Below, piece by piece: positions 49,901 through 60,522 of a DNA stretch of 64,000 bases (positions within the stretch are counted from its first letter, which is position 1; each line of letters opens with the position of its first letter). The notes beneath the pieces were generated by a model. It was not told where the DNA came from. It saw only the letters and a list, made by a program, of their open reading frames with translations, and made no database searches. The translations under genes were made by a program, and so were the position numbers. The stretch is from Dacryopinax spathularia (Eukaryota; Basidiomycota; Dacrymycetes; Dacrymycetales; Dacrymycetaceae), in assembly GCA_037974965.1 (NCBI GenBank), contig JBBPFI010000013.1, forward strand, positions 620,001 to 684,000, given 5' to 3'.

Positions 49901-51495
49901 AGGGCGGTGCTGCCTTCCGTACTGGCAGAACCGGAGGGAGAAGGGGGCTGTAAGTAGCCGGGTTGGGAGCCAGAGCTGGAATACCGATGGCCGAAGTGAG
50001 CCGCGGAAGAACGACCAGTCCGATACTCCTGCGCCGTTTGACGGCCAAAACTCCCCTGCTGCCCAGCAGTGGCGGAAGTGCGCTGAGACCCCCGCCTCGG
50101 ATCCGTAAGAGCCGGATGAACAGCCGAATCGAACGAGATCCCTCTTTGCCGTTCTTGCGACGTCCTAGCGGCAGGTGGAGGTACAGGAGCGCGCACGACA
50201 ACCCTTCTCGGCGTAGCCTGCCTCTCGTCCTGGCTTGCCCGTCTTTCGCGTCCTTCTTCTCCCTGAACTTGCGCCAGCGCGGGGGCTTTGCCTTTCCCCC
50301 CCAAAGCCGGACCCGAAGAGGACGGTTGGAGATGAGAAGGGGGAGGGGGCATAACAGTATCACTCGTCCCGCTCGCCCAACTAAAACTAGCCAGCGCCGT
50401 CGGCCCCCTCGCGTACCCCGCCCCAGGCGGAAGCTTCATCATCCATCCCCCCTCCCCCATCCTCGCTGGCTTGGGGTTGGGGGGAGGAGGACGCTGGGTG
50501 GCGGAAGACCGTTTACTGTTCCCCGCACCCTGCTGAGTCGAAGCGAGGGACTGGGGGTATGCTTGCGGTTGAGGGTGCGGTGGGAGGAGGTCGGCAGCTC
50601 GTGGGTCTTCGGAGGGTGATGCTGATGCTGCGAGGGAAGGGGCGAATGAGTCTGAGCCGGAATAGGCGTGTCCGTTTCTCCGAGCCGGTCCCTGCGAGTG
50701 CGAGCCGCCAGACTGAGAATGGGAAGAACGAGATGAAGGTCCCGGAGCGGGGAGGATCTCGGCCGGAGCCTGGAGGACGCTCTCCACCGTGGCGCTCGCC
50801 GTTCCGCTCGCCCAGCCCTCAGGCAAGGGACCGGCCGGGCGCTGTGGTAGCCAGCTGGGGTACGCACTGGCGGCGCTCGATCTTGTACCCGTACCTCCGG
50901 AACCACCCTCAGCCGTATCGGCGTAATACGAGTATGTCTGCACGGGACCCAAGTCCCAGCCGTTTGACTGGGATTGGGATTCGAGTTGACCGAGTTGACC
51001 GAGTTGACCGAGTTGCGGGCGGGGTTGTTCGTGCGAAGGACGAGAGGAAGAAGGGTAGGAAGCGCTCGTATTCCTCGAATGCGCTTGCGAGCTCTCATAC
51101 CCAGGTCCAGCTCCATATCCATACCCGTGATATGGATAGGCGTATGGGTATCCCGTCCCCGCTCCTCCTGCCGCAGCAGCAGCAGCCGCAGAAGGCGCAT
51201 ACGACTCACTCGTGTTCCTCGACCGACCCTCCTCATCCCCCCCTCCGCCTGCTCGTCCTCTTCCTGCTCTTCCTGCGCTCGAGTTGGGCACGGAAGAGTA
51301 AATCGTGGAGGGGGGCGTTATACCCAGGCCTAGGCTCAGGCTCAGGTTCAGGCCAGGTGGGAGGTCCAGCTCTGCTGAGGCGGCTTGGAGTGCTCGGGTG
51401 CGCGGGGTGAGGGGTGTTTGAGGGGGTGTGTGGGAGGGCGAGGGGTGGGTTCGGGTGGGGCTGGGGAGGAGGGGGGGTGGGGGTTGGGAGGGCAT
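46909..51495 (-). CDS. Very large intronless multi-pass membrane protein, 1528 aa
   Basis: This is a single uninterrupted exon. Residues 1-560 are low-complexity (Pro, Ser, Gly, Ala, Gln) and surely disordered. A hydrophobic core at about 565-800 holds at least four membrane helices: LLPLFAFYHLPLQVYLDINALYILVLC, then YALCVFLQLVVVFLVYEVLYSFY, then AALALALLLAFWL, then LVLLLSWLGLWILSGLACAGLCG. The last ~700 residues are again disordered, acidic and Ser-rich, with stretches such as RVQQILSDWVDPDEDDALAQALL that look like a short conserved helix. I do not recognise the family. It resembles the fungal proteins given uninformative labels such as proteophosphoglycan. A role at a membrane with long cytosolic tails is inference. 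Confidence 0.85.
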   Translation of the reverse strand: MPSQPPPPLLPSPTRTHPSPSHTPPQTPLTPRTRALQAASAELDLPPGLNLSLSLGLGITPPSTIYSSVPNSSAGRAGRGRAGGGGDEEGRSRNTSESYAPSAAAAAAAGGAGTGYPYAYPYHGYGYGAGPGYESSQAHSRNTSASYPSSSRPSHEQPRPQLGQLGQLGQLESQSQSNGWDLGPVQTYSYYADTAEGGSGGTGTRSSAASAYPSWLPQRPAGPLPEGWASGTASATVESVLQAPAEILPAPGPSSRSSHSQSGGSHSQGPARRNGHAYSGSDSFAPSLAASASPSEDPRAADLLPPHPQPQAYPQSLASTQQGAGNSKRSSATQRPPPPNPKPARMGEGGWMMKLPPGAGYARGPTALASFSWASGTSDTVMPPPPSHLQPSSSGPALGGKGKAPALAQVQGEEGRERRASQDERQATPRRVVVRAPVPPPAARTSQERQRGISFDSAVHPALTDPRRGSQRTSATAGQQGSFGRQTAQEYRTGRSSAAHFGHRYSSSGSQPGYLQPPSPSGSASTEGSTALLQPRPIPTYKHPLFRPSLLLDPTWTAKLHYRLLPLFAFYHLPLQVYLDINALYILVLCARFPAPPAPGVPGDGKPWALATAAYALCVFLQLVVVFLVYEVLYSFYRRWRVSRPPITPIYLSRPASTFVAMFSFAHFSFLNQVRRSAWRSRSPRAPGGWRDGLAEQCYLYAQNGWTVATLLPRAALALALLLAFWLPPRGGPVFGPTGVEDAKDGLFFDPAGGLTTYAKCVLAINAGWTAWRTLVLLLSWLGLWILSGLACAGLCGPRNRWEESRYFSGAGTEKDALAAYAWAGERELDALAWGWRERTRERVREAWEFCLADRYGRRFSAASASANGTAGPAPPGGVEEARRREGPRMSLEDPSPEPEVVEREKRSSEMSRIMQNFLAVPLAPPPSSVPGTTTATASAVQSPQALLGGTAFAEPGNGTGSGSGPSSGGHTGTHVSPALASGPFFHSQTRQEMRNLPSRGRPRQGKLVQAPSRQSLAVDLGETELAARVQQILSDWVDPDEDDALAQALLGTAPRAQKPRASTEEHEREMSRDEQRKREREAIAGSQGVLVPIEVANPGASDTRAKSEEPEDEGAGERRSYPPEEGRSASMSSLGQPLQPGQSAFERFRPGSRTQSAASGSAAPPGMSPRSHGHSRGNSQSVSGATISPVSMGHAYTDSTGSQALSDPGVPMLATRFNPSLPHLAPLPQAHHPPSQSSKRQAAPASSGESSPTSVAGVFVGRPIVANAIETEPEPELMREQEGQEHDTGAEGDEEEVSPEERDSIGGPSRATTVGRLIRSRRSLAGSASSASNSASERSRAEPELQSSSSGLPNRQHRASEAEVSYYSDARSQAQSAHSSPQDSGESPSEDDEEPIVDRTFGRQSDWTSQLEAEDAPRSVRSSASTRPTIMPASRRQASAEQGSPNLTIRRSLPPGSLASTVPAPIPIRSPPSAQLRPQPSGDTISAGSNHPVVSSSANDSFVTAPMMETDSDPPPPLPTRGAWTGK
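50982..51017. repeat. Nine-base tandem repeat in the membrane-protein gene
   Basis: Four tandem copies of CGAGTTGAC (the last diverged) encode LGQ repeats on the minus strand. The tract lies inside the disordered head of the large membrane protein and keeps the frame. Confidence 0.85.
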
Positions 51496-53643
51496 GGGTG
51501 GTTTGGGTTGGGTTTGGGTTTGAGAGGTTGGGTTCGGTGGGTTTCGGTGGGGGTGGTAAGGGTAGGGGAGGCGATAGTGGGGAGGTAGATTGGTTTGGGG
51601 GGAGGCCGCTAGCGGTCTTTAGACTAGAGTGGTGCTGGTGGTTCGAGCTCTATGGTTGGAGATGGTAGGTGTGTGGTCAAGATGCAAAGAACTGGCGACG
51701 GAGTGAATATGTCTTGGGAGCGGAGAACGTGTATCGAGGTCGACCGGAGGGCAGGAGTGCCGCTAGTCGAAGGGAAGGAGTGGAGGAGGAAGAGGGGAAG
51801 CTGGTGGTGGTGGTGACGACGAGGATAACGCCAACCACAGTCAACAGTCCCTCGCCTATATCGTTTCGCTTCGCTTCACTCTCCACGTCTCCTCGAACTT
51901 GATCTCGATCCTAATCACTTCTCTCACGCCCTAATCTCCCGGTCCGCTTCTCTTCCCTCTTCTCCCTTCTCTAGCACGTCACAGCTTAAGCTCGTCCGCT
52001 CAATCCGCTCCTCTCCCGCGTGCAACTCAACAGCCTCAACAGACTCCCAGCGCGGCAAGCAGAACGAGCAAGGAAACAAGCTCGACCTGCTCTCTTCCAC
52101 CACCAAAGCGCACCCCAACCAGGCCGTTCCCTCGCCGCAATCGTCTGGCAAAAGCCGCGAGGCTCGTCAACGGCTGATGGCTTTCAGAAGCACCGGCACC
52201 CGCACGAGCCGTGCAAGGAATTGACGCAACTGTGCCTGATGTCCGAGTCGGTGCTGGCTGCCTCGAGGCCTCGGGGTTGGCTAGACTCTCGGGCCGTGGG
52301 AGCTGAGCTGGATGTGGTCCGACTGGGGTAAGGCTGAACGCCTCGTGTGTGCCTCGTGTACGGCTTCTATAAGCGGTAGTAGTGATCTCGTGAATCTCCC
52401 CGTGTCCTCGTGTTCGTGTTCGTTCGTCAGAATCGTCCGCCCGTCGCCCGTAAGAGTCGTGAGCGCCGTCGGCGCCGTCAGAGTCGTTGTGTGAGTTGAA
52501 GAGTTGGCTCGGAGTGCGCTTTGGGAGAGGGCACGAGGCAGCAACGTGTTCGACCTGTTCAACCTCTTGCGGGGATGAACGCTCAACACTCTTGCACAAA
52601 AACAGGCGCGTGAGCGGGGGTATTTACCGCGTCGTCGACCGAAGATGGACGCGTTCCACGAGAAAAAAAACAAGGACGGGGGATGCCGCCGGAGAAGGTG
52701 GGAGGGAGGGGGAAGGTCGAGGAAGGTGGGGGAATCAAGAAGGAGGGGAAGCACAGCCCGGTGCGGGCACTGCAAGGGACTCTTCTGCGTCGCTGCTTGG
52801 CCGGCGGCTTTCCTTTGCTGCGTCGTGCTTGGATGTTGAAAGCGTACGAGTACGAGTGTAGGGTGGAATGCAGAGAAGAGTATAGTGGGAAGGATGGAAC
52901 GGCCTGCCGCTGTAGCTCGCCCCAGTACTCCAAGAGAACGGAGTCCAGAAAGCCCAGAAGGACCAGAACGCACGTAGAGAAAGATGTTGATCGGCCTCCC
53001 CAGTCCAGTCCATCGGGCGGGTTATTCCTGGCTGTTCGCGCTCAGGGTCTCTTCTCTTGTGACGCGTTCCCTGTCCTCTGTTCTCTCTGCTGCGCCTCCC
53101 AAAGAAGTGGGATGGAATGTCGCGTAGAGTTGATGGGCAAGCCACCCGCTGCGCTGGTGTTGGCGCGCTCGGCGGCAGAGTAGGGGAGCTCGGCATGCTC
53201 ATGTTCCTCTTTGCTGGTGCTGGATCGGAGTTCGGCTTTCCGCTTGCTTGCATTGGAGTGGGCTGGGGGTACGTTATGTTTACGCTGCATGTTGCAACGC
53301 GTGCTAAGATGAGAAGTAAATCTGGACATGGCGGGTTCTCAGAGGTTAGATCGGAGAGCGTCGCAGCACGCAGCTCCAGTAGCTTGTGCCTTTTGCAATC
53401 CCTTATAGTCGAGATCGAAGTGTGAAGGAAACGCGTCGGATTATGAGATACAGCAGAAACTCGCCCCGGAGACGCCTTCGGTCGCCTATGTACGTCCCTT
53501 TCCTTTCCCACACATCGCTGATCCCCATCTACCTTCCGACAACCAGCAGAGCACTACGCACTCCGCAACCCCACAGCTCCCCCCTCCTCCCCTCCCCGCA
53601 GCTCCCTCCTCTCACGAGCTAGGGGGGACCCCCCACCCCGCAC
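51496..53643. other. Long upstream region of the membrane-protein gene
   Basis: No supported gene in 2.1 kb. Overlapping minus-strand frames at 52,036-53,511 have no domain. 51,850-52,020 is pyrimidine-rich and may mark transcription start for something on the plus strand. G-rich tracts at 51,400-51,600 mirror a C-rich leader of the minus-strand gene. 53,500-53,640 may hold the 3' UTR of TFIIS. Confidence 0.45.
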
Positions 53644-55311
53644 CTACGAGAACTTCCACCTATTCCCACAATTCACACAAGTCACAAACGTCGTCATCGG
53701 CTCATCCGCGCTCCTCGTCTGCGCCTGCGTATACCTCGTCTTCCGCTGCCCACAGCGGAAACACTTGAACGCGTCCGTCTCTGCGCCCGCTTCCTCCGCG
53801 CCTTTCGCTTTGAACAGGTTGACCTCTTCGAGTCGTTTCGCTTCGGCTTTGCGTTCTTCCGAGGCCATTTCCTGCGCTCGTCGAATCAGCACCATTCCTC
53901 TCTCTCCCCCACCTCTCCTCCTCATTTCCCCAAGTCCACTACTGCCCCACCGGCGCGAGCGGAGGAGGAGGAGGGAAGGAGGATGGAAGGATAAGCAAGG
54001 ACGCACCTGAACACTCATCGTACACAGCCTCCCAACGCTCAAATCCCCACTAACGACCGCCTCCCTCAGCCCCGGATTCGTCTTCTCCTTCAAGTTCAAG
54101 TACAGACTCCGAATCTTGGAGCGATAGGGGTTGCCGGAATTGCCGTTGTTTTGCGTCAGGACTTGTTTCTCGATTTGGCGGGCGCGTTGGAGGATCTGTT
54201 CGGATGCTAGCGGGGAGGGGTTAGCTGGGTTCACGCGGCCAGGGTTGCTCCGCCCGAAGAGCAGGAAAAGAGCAGGATCAAGAAGGGCGGAGGAGGGATG
54301 ATAGTGGACGAGGGGCAGAAGGGAGGACGCAGGGGCTGAGCCGGGAAAGCAAGAGGTGAAGAGGGCACAGCAGAGTATGGAGAGGTAGAAGCGAGTAGGA
54401 GCAAAGACGCACGAGCACCACTATCACTCGCCAACGCATCATACAGCATCTCAATACACTTCTTCCGCGTCTCGTCCCCCATATCATCAATCACGATCCT
54501 GTCCGTCAGATGCGTCCTGACCGCGCTCGGCGAGAGCGGCGTGTGCGGGCCGGCGGAGGGGGGAGGGGGGGACTTGGAATTGCTTGCTGCTGCTGCTGAG
54601 GCTGAGGGGGTGCTGGTGTTGGTTGAGAGGGTCGGCTTGGCTGCGTGTTCGTCAGCTCCAGCTCGTCTATAGCTGCCACACGGCAGGAGGGAAAGTTGGG
54701 AGGTAGGGTGAGGGAGAGGGCAGAGGGCAGAGGGGAGAGGGGAGAGGGAAGAGGGAGGAGGGAGGAGAGACGTACATGGCACAGGCTTCTTAGCGCTCCC
54801 TCCTGCGGAGGGCGACCCACCAGCCTTCTTCTGCCCCTCGACCTCGGCTTTCCATTTCCTCACTACTTCTTTAGCGGCCTCCGCGACCCCGGGGTCGGCG
54901 TGTTGTCGCAGCTTGCCGACTGCTAGGCCGGCTTTCGTTTCCTACACCACGCCGAAAAGGTCAGCAAGAGTACACTAAGCCCAGGGAAGGAGTGGAAGAA
55001 GGGGATAGAGGAGAAGGCAGCATATATGCGCCAAGAAAGAAGAAGAAGCCACATATATGCGGCTCCAAAGGAGAAGGAGAAAGACGAGGGACGCACCTTC
55101 AACAACTCCTCATTAACACCATGATTCTTCAACCTCAACAACAATCCCACAGTATCCTGTCCCAAACAAAACCCAAGAACGGATGAGCATACCCCTCCCT
55201 CTATCAACACAACGCGCAAGTAGTATGAAAGAGACGCACGGAATGCCTAGGACCTCTGGACGACTCGAGCAGGTCTTTCACGAGTCGCTTGAATTCTGCT
55301 TTGTCGCCCAT
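53644..55311 (-). CDS. DST1: Transcription elongation factor TFIIS
   Basis: TFIIS stimulates RNA cleavage by stalled RNA polymerase II. Exons: 55240-55311, 55097-55156, 54413-54941 (or split), 54007-54206 and 53644-53871. Read this way the protein is 362 residues. A GTACGT donor at 54,775 suggests a further frame-neutral intron of about 110 nt in the linker, giving about 325, near the usual 300. The LW domain (GDKAEFKRLVKDLL, LLLRLKNHGVNEELLK, ETKAGLAVGKLRQH) is followed by a Ser/Ala/Pro linker, domain II (IVIDDMGDETRKKCIEMLYDALA, AYRSKIRSLYLNLKEKTNPGL-type) and the C-terminal zinc ribbon CFRCGQRKT...QTRSADEPMTTF...CVNCGNRWKFS. The catalytic Asp-Glu in RSADEP and four zinc Cys are present. 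It is divergent from the EOS1-like gene. Confidence 0.92.
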
Positions 55312-55958
55312 TCTTGTGGCGTGCCGTGCGTGCCCTTTCCGGACAGGCGGAAGGCCGGAGGTGTGGAGAATGCGGATGGGTCGGGGTCGGGGTTGGTGGA
55401 TGCACGAAGTTTGGGGGGGACGTACGTGTCCCTTCTTCCTGCTCTGCTCACGGTCTAAGAACTTTCGCTCTCAATCTATCGGTCTTTACACACAGCGTAG
55501 AAAAGAAGAAGGATAGTCTTACCTAGCTCGTGTGACTTCTATTATCGCAATCTCCTCAAGCTACAGCTCTACTCTAGCTATGATAGCGTACGTAGCTCTG
55601 AGCGCTTAAGCTGAGTGAACGAATCGCTATCGAGCCCACCGGCCAAGCTTTGAAGCTCTACGAAGTGTGGCGCAGGACTTTGAGCGGAAGTATAGCGGGA
55701 GCAATAGAGGACCCTGGGCTGAACGTGTAGTGTTTGCGGGGATGACGTTGAGCGTGAGGGAGCGAAAGGGCGGTTGCCGGGGCTATTCATTACACTCGTA
55801 CCACGGGGTGCGCTACAACCGGAGTCGGACTCTGTGCACGAGAAGGAGCGAAGGCTGTCAGTTGATCACCGGTACTGGGACAAAAGGGAATACCTGCGGC
55901 TGCTATATTATTCTTCAAGGCGGACAACGTGACCTCGCCGCAGTACGACGGTGCAAGG
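55312..55958. other. Divergent promoter between TFIIS and the EOS1-like gene
   Basis: No supported gene. A TGA in the downstream gene's frame at about 55,865 and the lack of any ATG between it and 55,959 fix the start of the plus-strand gene. Confidence 0.5.
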
Positions 55959-57999
55959 ATGGGCGACATGGCCTGCGTGCCTGTCTTGGGCGTCCCCGCA
56001 TACCTCACTCAGCGGTCGCCGCCGTCATCCCCGCTCGAGTCGCCGTCTTGGCCAACAGATCCGCTCTTCCTCCTACGCGGTTCATATCCAGACTCCGACG
56101 AATGTAGCTCGCCGTCTTCCTCTTCTGGCTCTTCCTGCTCCTCGTCGCCCCGCTACAGACGGCATCGCTCCCTTTCGATCGGCGACGCATATGCTCCTCC
56201 GGCCTATATGGACCCACCTCCCACAGCATCACCAACAGCAGGAGCAGGCCCATCCTCCTCCTCCTCAACATCCCGACCCCCGCCGCCCATCTCCCCCAAA
56301 GCCCGCGCCTCATTCCACCCACTCACGATCTCCCCCCTTTCTTCCCCACTCGCTTCACCGCTCATCTCACCCCGGAGTGCTCTCCCAGCGCAGAATCAGC
56401 CTCATGCGCGACATCATTCCCACCCTCACCCGCACGTTCCCCACGCAGCAAGGAGGAAAACTCAGTCAGCATGGTCGTCTCGCTCCAACTCCCCTTCTCG
56501 AGCAGCGGCGGGCTATTCCGCTGCTGGTGGCGGCGGCGGTGGTGGAGCCGGAGGAGCCGGAGGGGCCAGTAGGAGAGCAGCAGAAGGAGAAGGGTTCGGC
56601 AATAGGCCGAGGAGTAAATCACACGCCAGCTTGAGCTACTACTTCGCTTCCTCCCCCACCGGCTCCGGTTCCTACGCAAGCCCATCTCCAGGCAGTCAGG
56701 GACAAGGGCAAGGGCAGGGGTACGGATTCCCCCGCCCGCCTACTCAGCCTGAGCCGGAGGACGATGAATATGAAGAGGACGAAGGCGAAGAAACAGCCCG
56801 AGAAGAACCACGCGACTCGCTCCTTTTTTCCGGCCGGGCCTCTGCCAGCTCTGCCAGCTCGGGTAGCTCGAGTAGCTCGCCGCTGGCGGGTTTCCCAAGG
56901 GTAAGGAGTATGACCGACATGCCCACCCTTGCGTCCTTTCCCCCCAGCTTGGTACAGCCTCCGGCTTATACGCCTTCGCCCGTGGGGGGCGCTTTTGGGG
57001 GGATCATGAATGGGAACGGGGATGGGCCGGGCTTGGGGGGCAGCACGGCTGTTGGCGGGGGGAGGAGGGAGGAGCTGGAGTTGAGGTTGCTTAACCGTGG
57101 CAGAGGGGGGAGGAGGATCAAGCCTATCCGGAGCGACACCGAGACCGAGACGGAGCCCGTACGTCCCTTCCCCAACCTTCCCCCAACCTTCCCCTCTCGG
57201 ACCGCTGATCATTCGTCATCCCTAATGTGGACAGCTACCAACCGCCCGAATCCCCCCGCCCAAAACGGACAAACCCCCGCTCGCGCGCCGTCTTGTGCCG
57301 CTATTCATGTTCTTCTGCCGAGGACTCTCGATCGTGCCCGCTGTACTGGGGACGGCGTGGCATTTGTATTTGGCATATAAGCTGCCTTGGAGGTGGGGGC
57401 CGTTTTCCTGGGGCTGTGTGCCAGAGGGAGAGGAAGTGAGGGGGATGGGAGGGATGGATCATGCGATTGTTTGTCTTTGGGTGCGTCTCCTACCATACCA
57501 CCACATCAGGAAAATAGTGGCTGATAAAGACTGTATGTGCTTCTGGTGGTGGTGGCAGAGCATCGCCACGGGCGTATGGTGCTACCTCCTCGCCTCCGGC
57601 CTGCTCCGCCGCTGGCTAACCTACTACACCCTCTTCCCCACCCTCATCCGCCAGCTCTCACTGCAAGCGATCTGCTGGTCCTCCACCCACCTAACCCTGC
57701 GCACCTTCGGCCCCTCCCGGCCCCTAACCGCCTGGGTCCTCATAGGCACCACAACCAGCATATCCCACAGCGTCCAGATCTGGGTCACGAGCAATATTCG
57801 CCTGGCGAGCAAGGACGAGAGGGAGAGTAAGCGCTGGTTTGCGGTCGGGATGGGGCTGGATTATTGGCTCGGGAAGAGGAAGATTGACTGGGGGAAAGTC
57901 GTGAGGCAGAGTGGGGTGCCGTTGTTTGTGTTGTATTTCGTCACGGGGTGGACTGTTTTGCTGGATAGGGAGTTGGAGGGGAGGGGGAGGGGGGCGTGA
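55959..57999 (+). CDS. EOS1: EOS1-like membrane protein with long disordered N-terminus, 628 aa
   Basis: The C-terminal part resembles Eos1, an endoplasmic-reticulum membrane protein affecting N-glycosylation and oxidative-stress tolerance in yeast. Exons 55959-57158, 57235-57480 and 57559-57999 close to 628 residues. Residues 1-400 are Ser/Pro/Gly-rich with a DDEYEEDEGEE acidic patch and basic SRSNSPSR runs. Residues about 415-620 carry the conserved region: LARRLVPLFMFFCRGLSIVPAVLGTAWHLYLAYK, IATGVWCYLLASGLLRRWLTYYTL, LIRQLSLQAICWSSTHLTL, and a last helix VPLFVLYFVTGWTVLL. That makes about four membrane helices. The second intron (78 nt) is frame-neutral, and the family alignment across LW/SIATG supports removal. 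The family assignment is from memory of the pattern and is not certain. Confidence 0.68.
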
Positions 58000-58506
58000 G
58001 GCTCGTCTGGCTGCGGATTTCTCCACTTGAGGATAGCGAAATACCACGATCAGCAACCGGAGAGGGCATGGGGAGATTATTCGGTCATAACGAAAACGAA
58101 AGGAAACGACCCGACGAACTAATGAACGAACGCAAAACCAAGCAAGAAAAACGAAAGGTTGAAGGACCATAATGAAGACCTAACCTTGATCTACCTTTTT
58201 GGGCGTTATATCACGAGACTATCAATGTACGAGTAGCATAGTTACACATCTTGAATATCACAATTTTTTGGATTTATTTTCTATCTCTCCAAGCATGGTT
58301 CGGATGGAAGGTTCGATACATGCCGAGCTGGTTACTGCTGTTTCTTTCGGCTTCTGTGGCAAGAGAAACACGAACGATCAGAATCCCGGCCAAATAAGGC
58401 AAGCGTCCCTGAAGAGCGCTCAACATTTTGGTCCCGGCGCTCTCAAGCTCCCAGGCTCACTCGCAACTCACCACCACCACACCACCACCACCTCGGATAT
58501 ACCACG
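58000..58506. other. Intergenic region upstream of Prp46
   Basis: This is the 3' flank of the EOS1-like gene and the Prp46 promoter. No frame of interest. A (CCA/CAC)n stretch at about 58,464-58,492 is the only simple repeat. Confidence 0.5.
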
Positions 58507-60077
58507 ATGGCCACAACAGCAGAAGGCCAACTCCCGCCCCTCTCGGGCTTACTGGCATCATCATCAAAACGAACCGCAGCCATCTTCGCGTCCTCGTCTC
58601 TCCCTGCATTGTCGGACGATGTTAGGTCCGTCCCCCTGCCTCCCTGTCCTCTTCATGCAAGGCGAGAACGCTGACGTGTGTTGGATCTGTGTAGCTCAAG
58701 GTCGAAGCTGGCAGTGAAGATCTCAAGCGAGTACGAAGCCGTCCGCGAGCTGCCTATAGGCCTTAGGCAGCAACAAGGTCCCCAAGCGCCCAAACAGCGC
58801 AAAGCGATCGAGGGCCCACCACCCGAAACCACTCGTCTGATCGAAGCTGCCGCCGGGTCCACAGCACCCCAATCCACACTCACCCTCGCCCCTACGTCCA
58901 ACCAGACTCCTTTGCACCGCGCGCTCTCGCTACGAAAACAGCAGAGAGAGGTCAAGCCTGACTACCACCCGCAATGGCGCCTCTCGCGTGTCATCTCCGG
59001 CCACTTAGGCTGGGTAAGAAGCGTCGCCGTCGAGCCCGGCAACAAATGGTTCGCCACCGGTGCGGGTGATCGGGTAATCAAGATCTGGGACTTGGCAAGT
59101 GGAGAACTGAAGATCTCGCTCACGGGCCATATTTCTACTGTTAGGGGGTTGGCGGTGTCGCCGAGACATCCGTATCTGTTTTCGTGTGGGGAGGATAAGA
59201 TGGTCAAGTGCTGGGATCTGGAGGCGAATAAGGTTATTAGGCACTATCATGGGCATTTGTCGGGTATATATGCGCTTGCGTGCGTCTTTCTCCTTCCCTT
59301 CCTCTCCTCACTACCTCTTCTGAAGCTTAACTGATCGGCGAGGACAGACTGCACCCGACGCTGGATATATTGGTCACGAGTGGAAGGGACTCGTCTGCGC
59401 GGATATGGGATATGCGCACGAAGGCGCAGATACATGTCCTTTCTGGGCATACGTCGACTGTTGGGGCGCTGTTGACTGCTCCGGTTGACCCGCAGGTCAT
59501 CACCGGCTCGATGGACTCCACCATTCGGTAAGTTCTCTCGTTACTGGTACATGTCCACATTCTGAGCATACACGTAGGCTATGGGACATCACCGCCGGGA
59601 AAACGATGATGACCCTAACGCACCACAAAAAGTCCGTCCGCGCACTCGCGCTCTCCCCCTCCGAATTCTCCTTCGTATCCGGCTCCGCCGGCGGGAACAA
59701 CATCAAGAAATTCAAGCTGCCCGGCGGCGAGCTCGTGCACACGTGCAAGGGACACGAAGCGATCATCAACTGCATGTCTGTGAACGCCGACGGGGTCCAG
59801 TTCTCGGGGGGCGATAATGGGAGCCTGACGTTCTGGGACTATAAGACCGGCATGCCGTTCCAGCATTTGGACGATATCCCCCAGCCGGGGAGTCTGGACG
59901 CGGAGGCGGGCGTGTTTTGCTCGACGTTTGATATGACGGGGACGAGGCTTATTACGGGCGGGGCGGATAAGACTATCAAGGTGCGTTCTCGCTTTTACTC
60001 CTCTTTTGTAATCTCCGTCTTGAGTGCATTGCTGACTGGATTGGCACGTGTAGATCTATGCGGAGAGGACGCAATGA
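58507..60077 (+). CDS. prp46: Prp46/PLRG1, WD40 splicing factor of the Prp19 complex
   Basis: This WD40 propeller protein belongs to the Prp19-associated (NTC) complex of active spliceosomes. Exons 58507-58625, 58695-59279, 59348-59527, 59578-59980 and 60054-60077 close to 436 residues. The short head ([11 protein letters not shown], then [16 protein letters not shown]) is family-like. Seven WD repeats start at about 138: [78 protein letters not shown], and so on to [13 protein letters not shown], a near-verbatim match to PLRG1. The protein stops six residues after the final strand, without the approximately 20-residue basic tail of orthologues. A shifted frame just downstream reads [11 protein letters not shown], reminiscent of that tail. 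Confidence 0.94.
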
Positions 60078-60522
60078 ACGAGGGAGTCATCCTGATCCGC
60101 CGGATATAGTGTGGCGCATTGTATACCTTAGTAGAACAGTGTATGATATTATCCCGCGATGTACCCGCAGCTCGCTAGATCGGGAACATCTCTCGCTTGT
60201 CACTCGCAATCCTCCTTACAGCGTGATCCAGTACCCCGGTGCAGTTAGAGCGCTCCCCACTCCGGCGCAGCCAGGAAAGTTGTGCATCACAGCCCCGTAA
60301 GGTAACCGACGTCAGTGCCACCAGGGACCTCCATCATCCCATCATCCCATCATTCCATTCCGCCTCCCTTCCTCCTCTTCCCCACCTCACTTCTTCCCCA
60401 CATCCCTGCTTCTCCCCACCAGCTCGCAGCTCGCTGTCCATCCCCCCACTCTCTCACCACTCCCACCTCACTAGCAAGGATAAGGTACAGGAGAAGGAGC
60501 AGAGAAAAGAGAAAGAGCAACA
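60078..60522. other. Intergenic region with CATCATCC repeat
   Basis: This is the Prp46 3' flank and promoter of the Q-rich gene. A short (CATCATCC)-type tandem tract lies at 60,331-60,356, within a pyrimidine-rich stretch reaching to about 60,470. Nothing else was seen. Confidence 0.55.
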
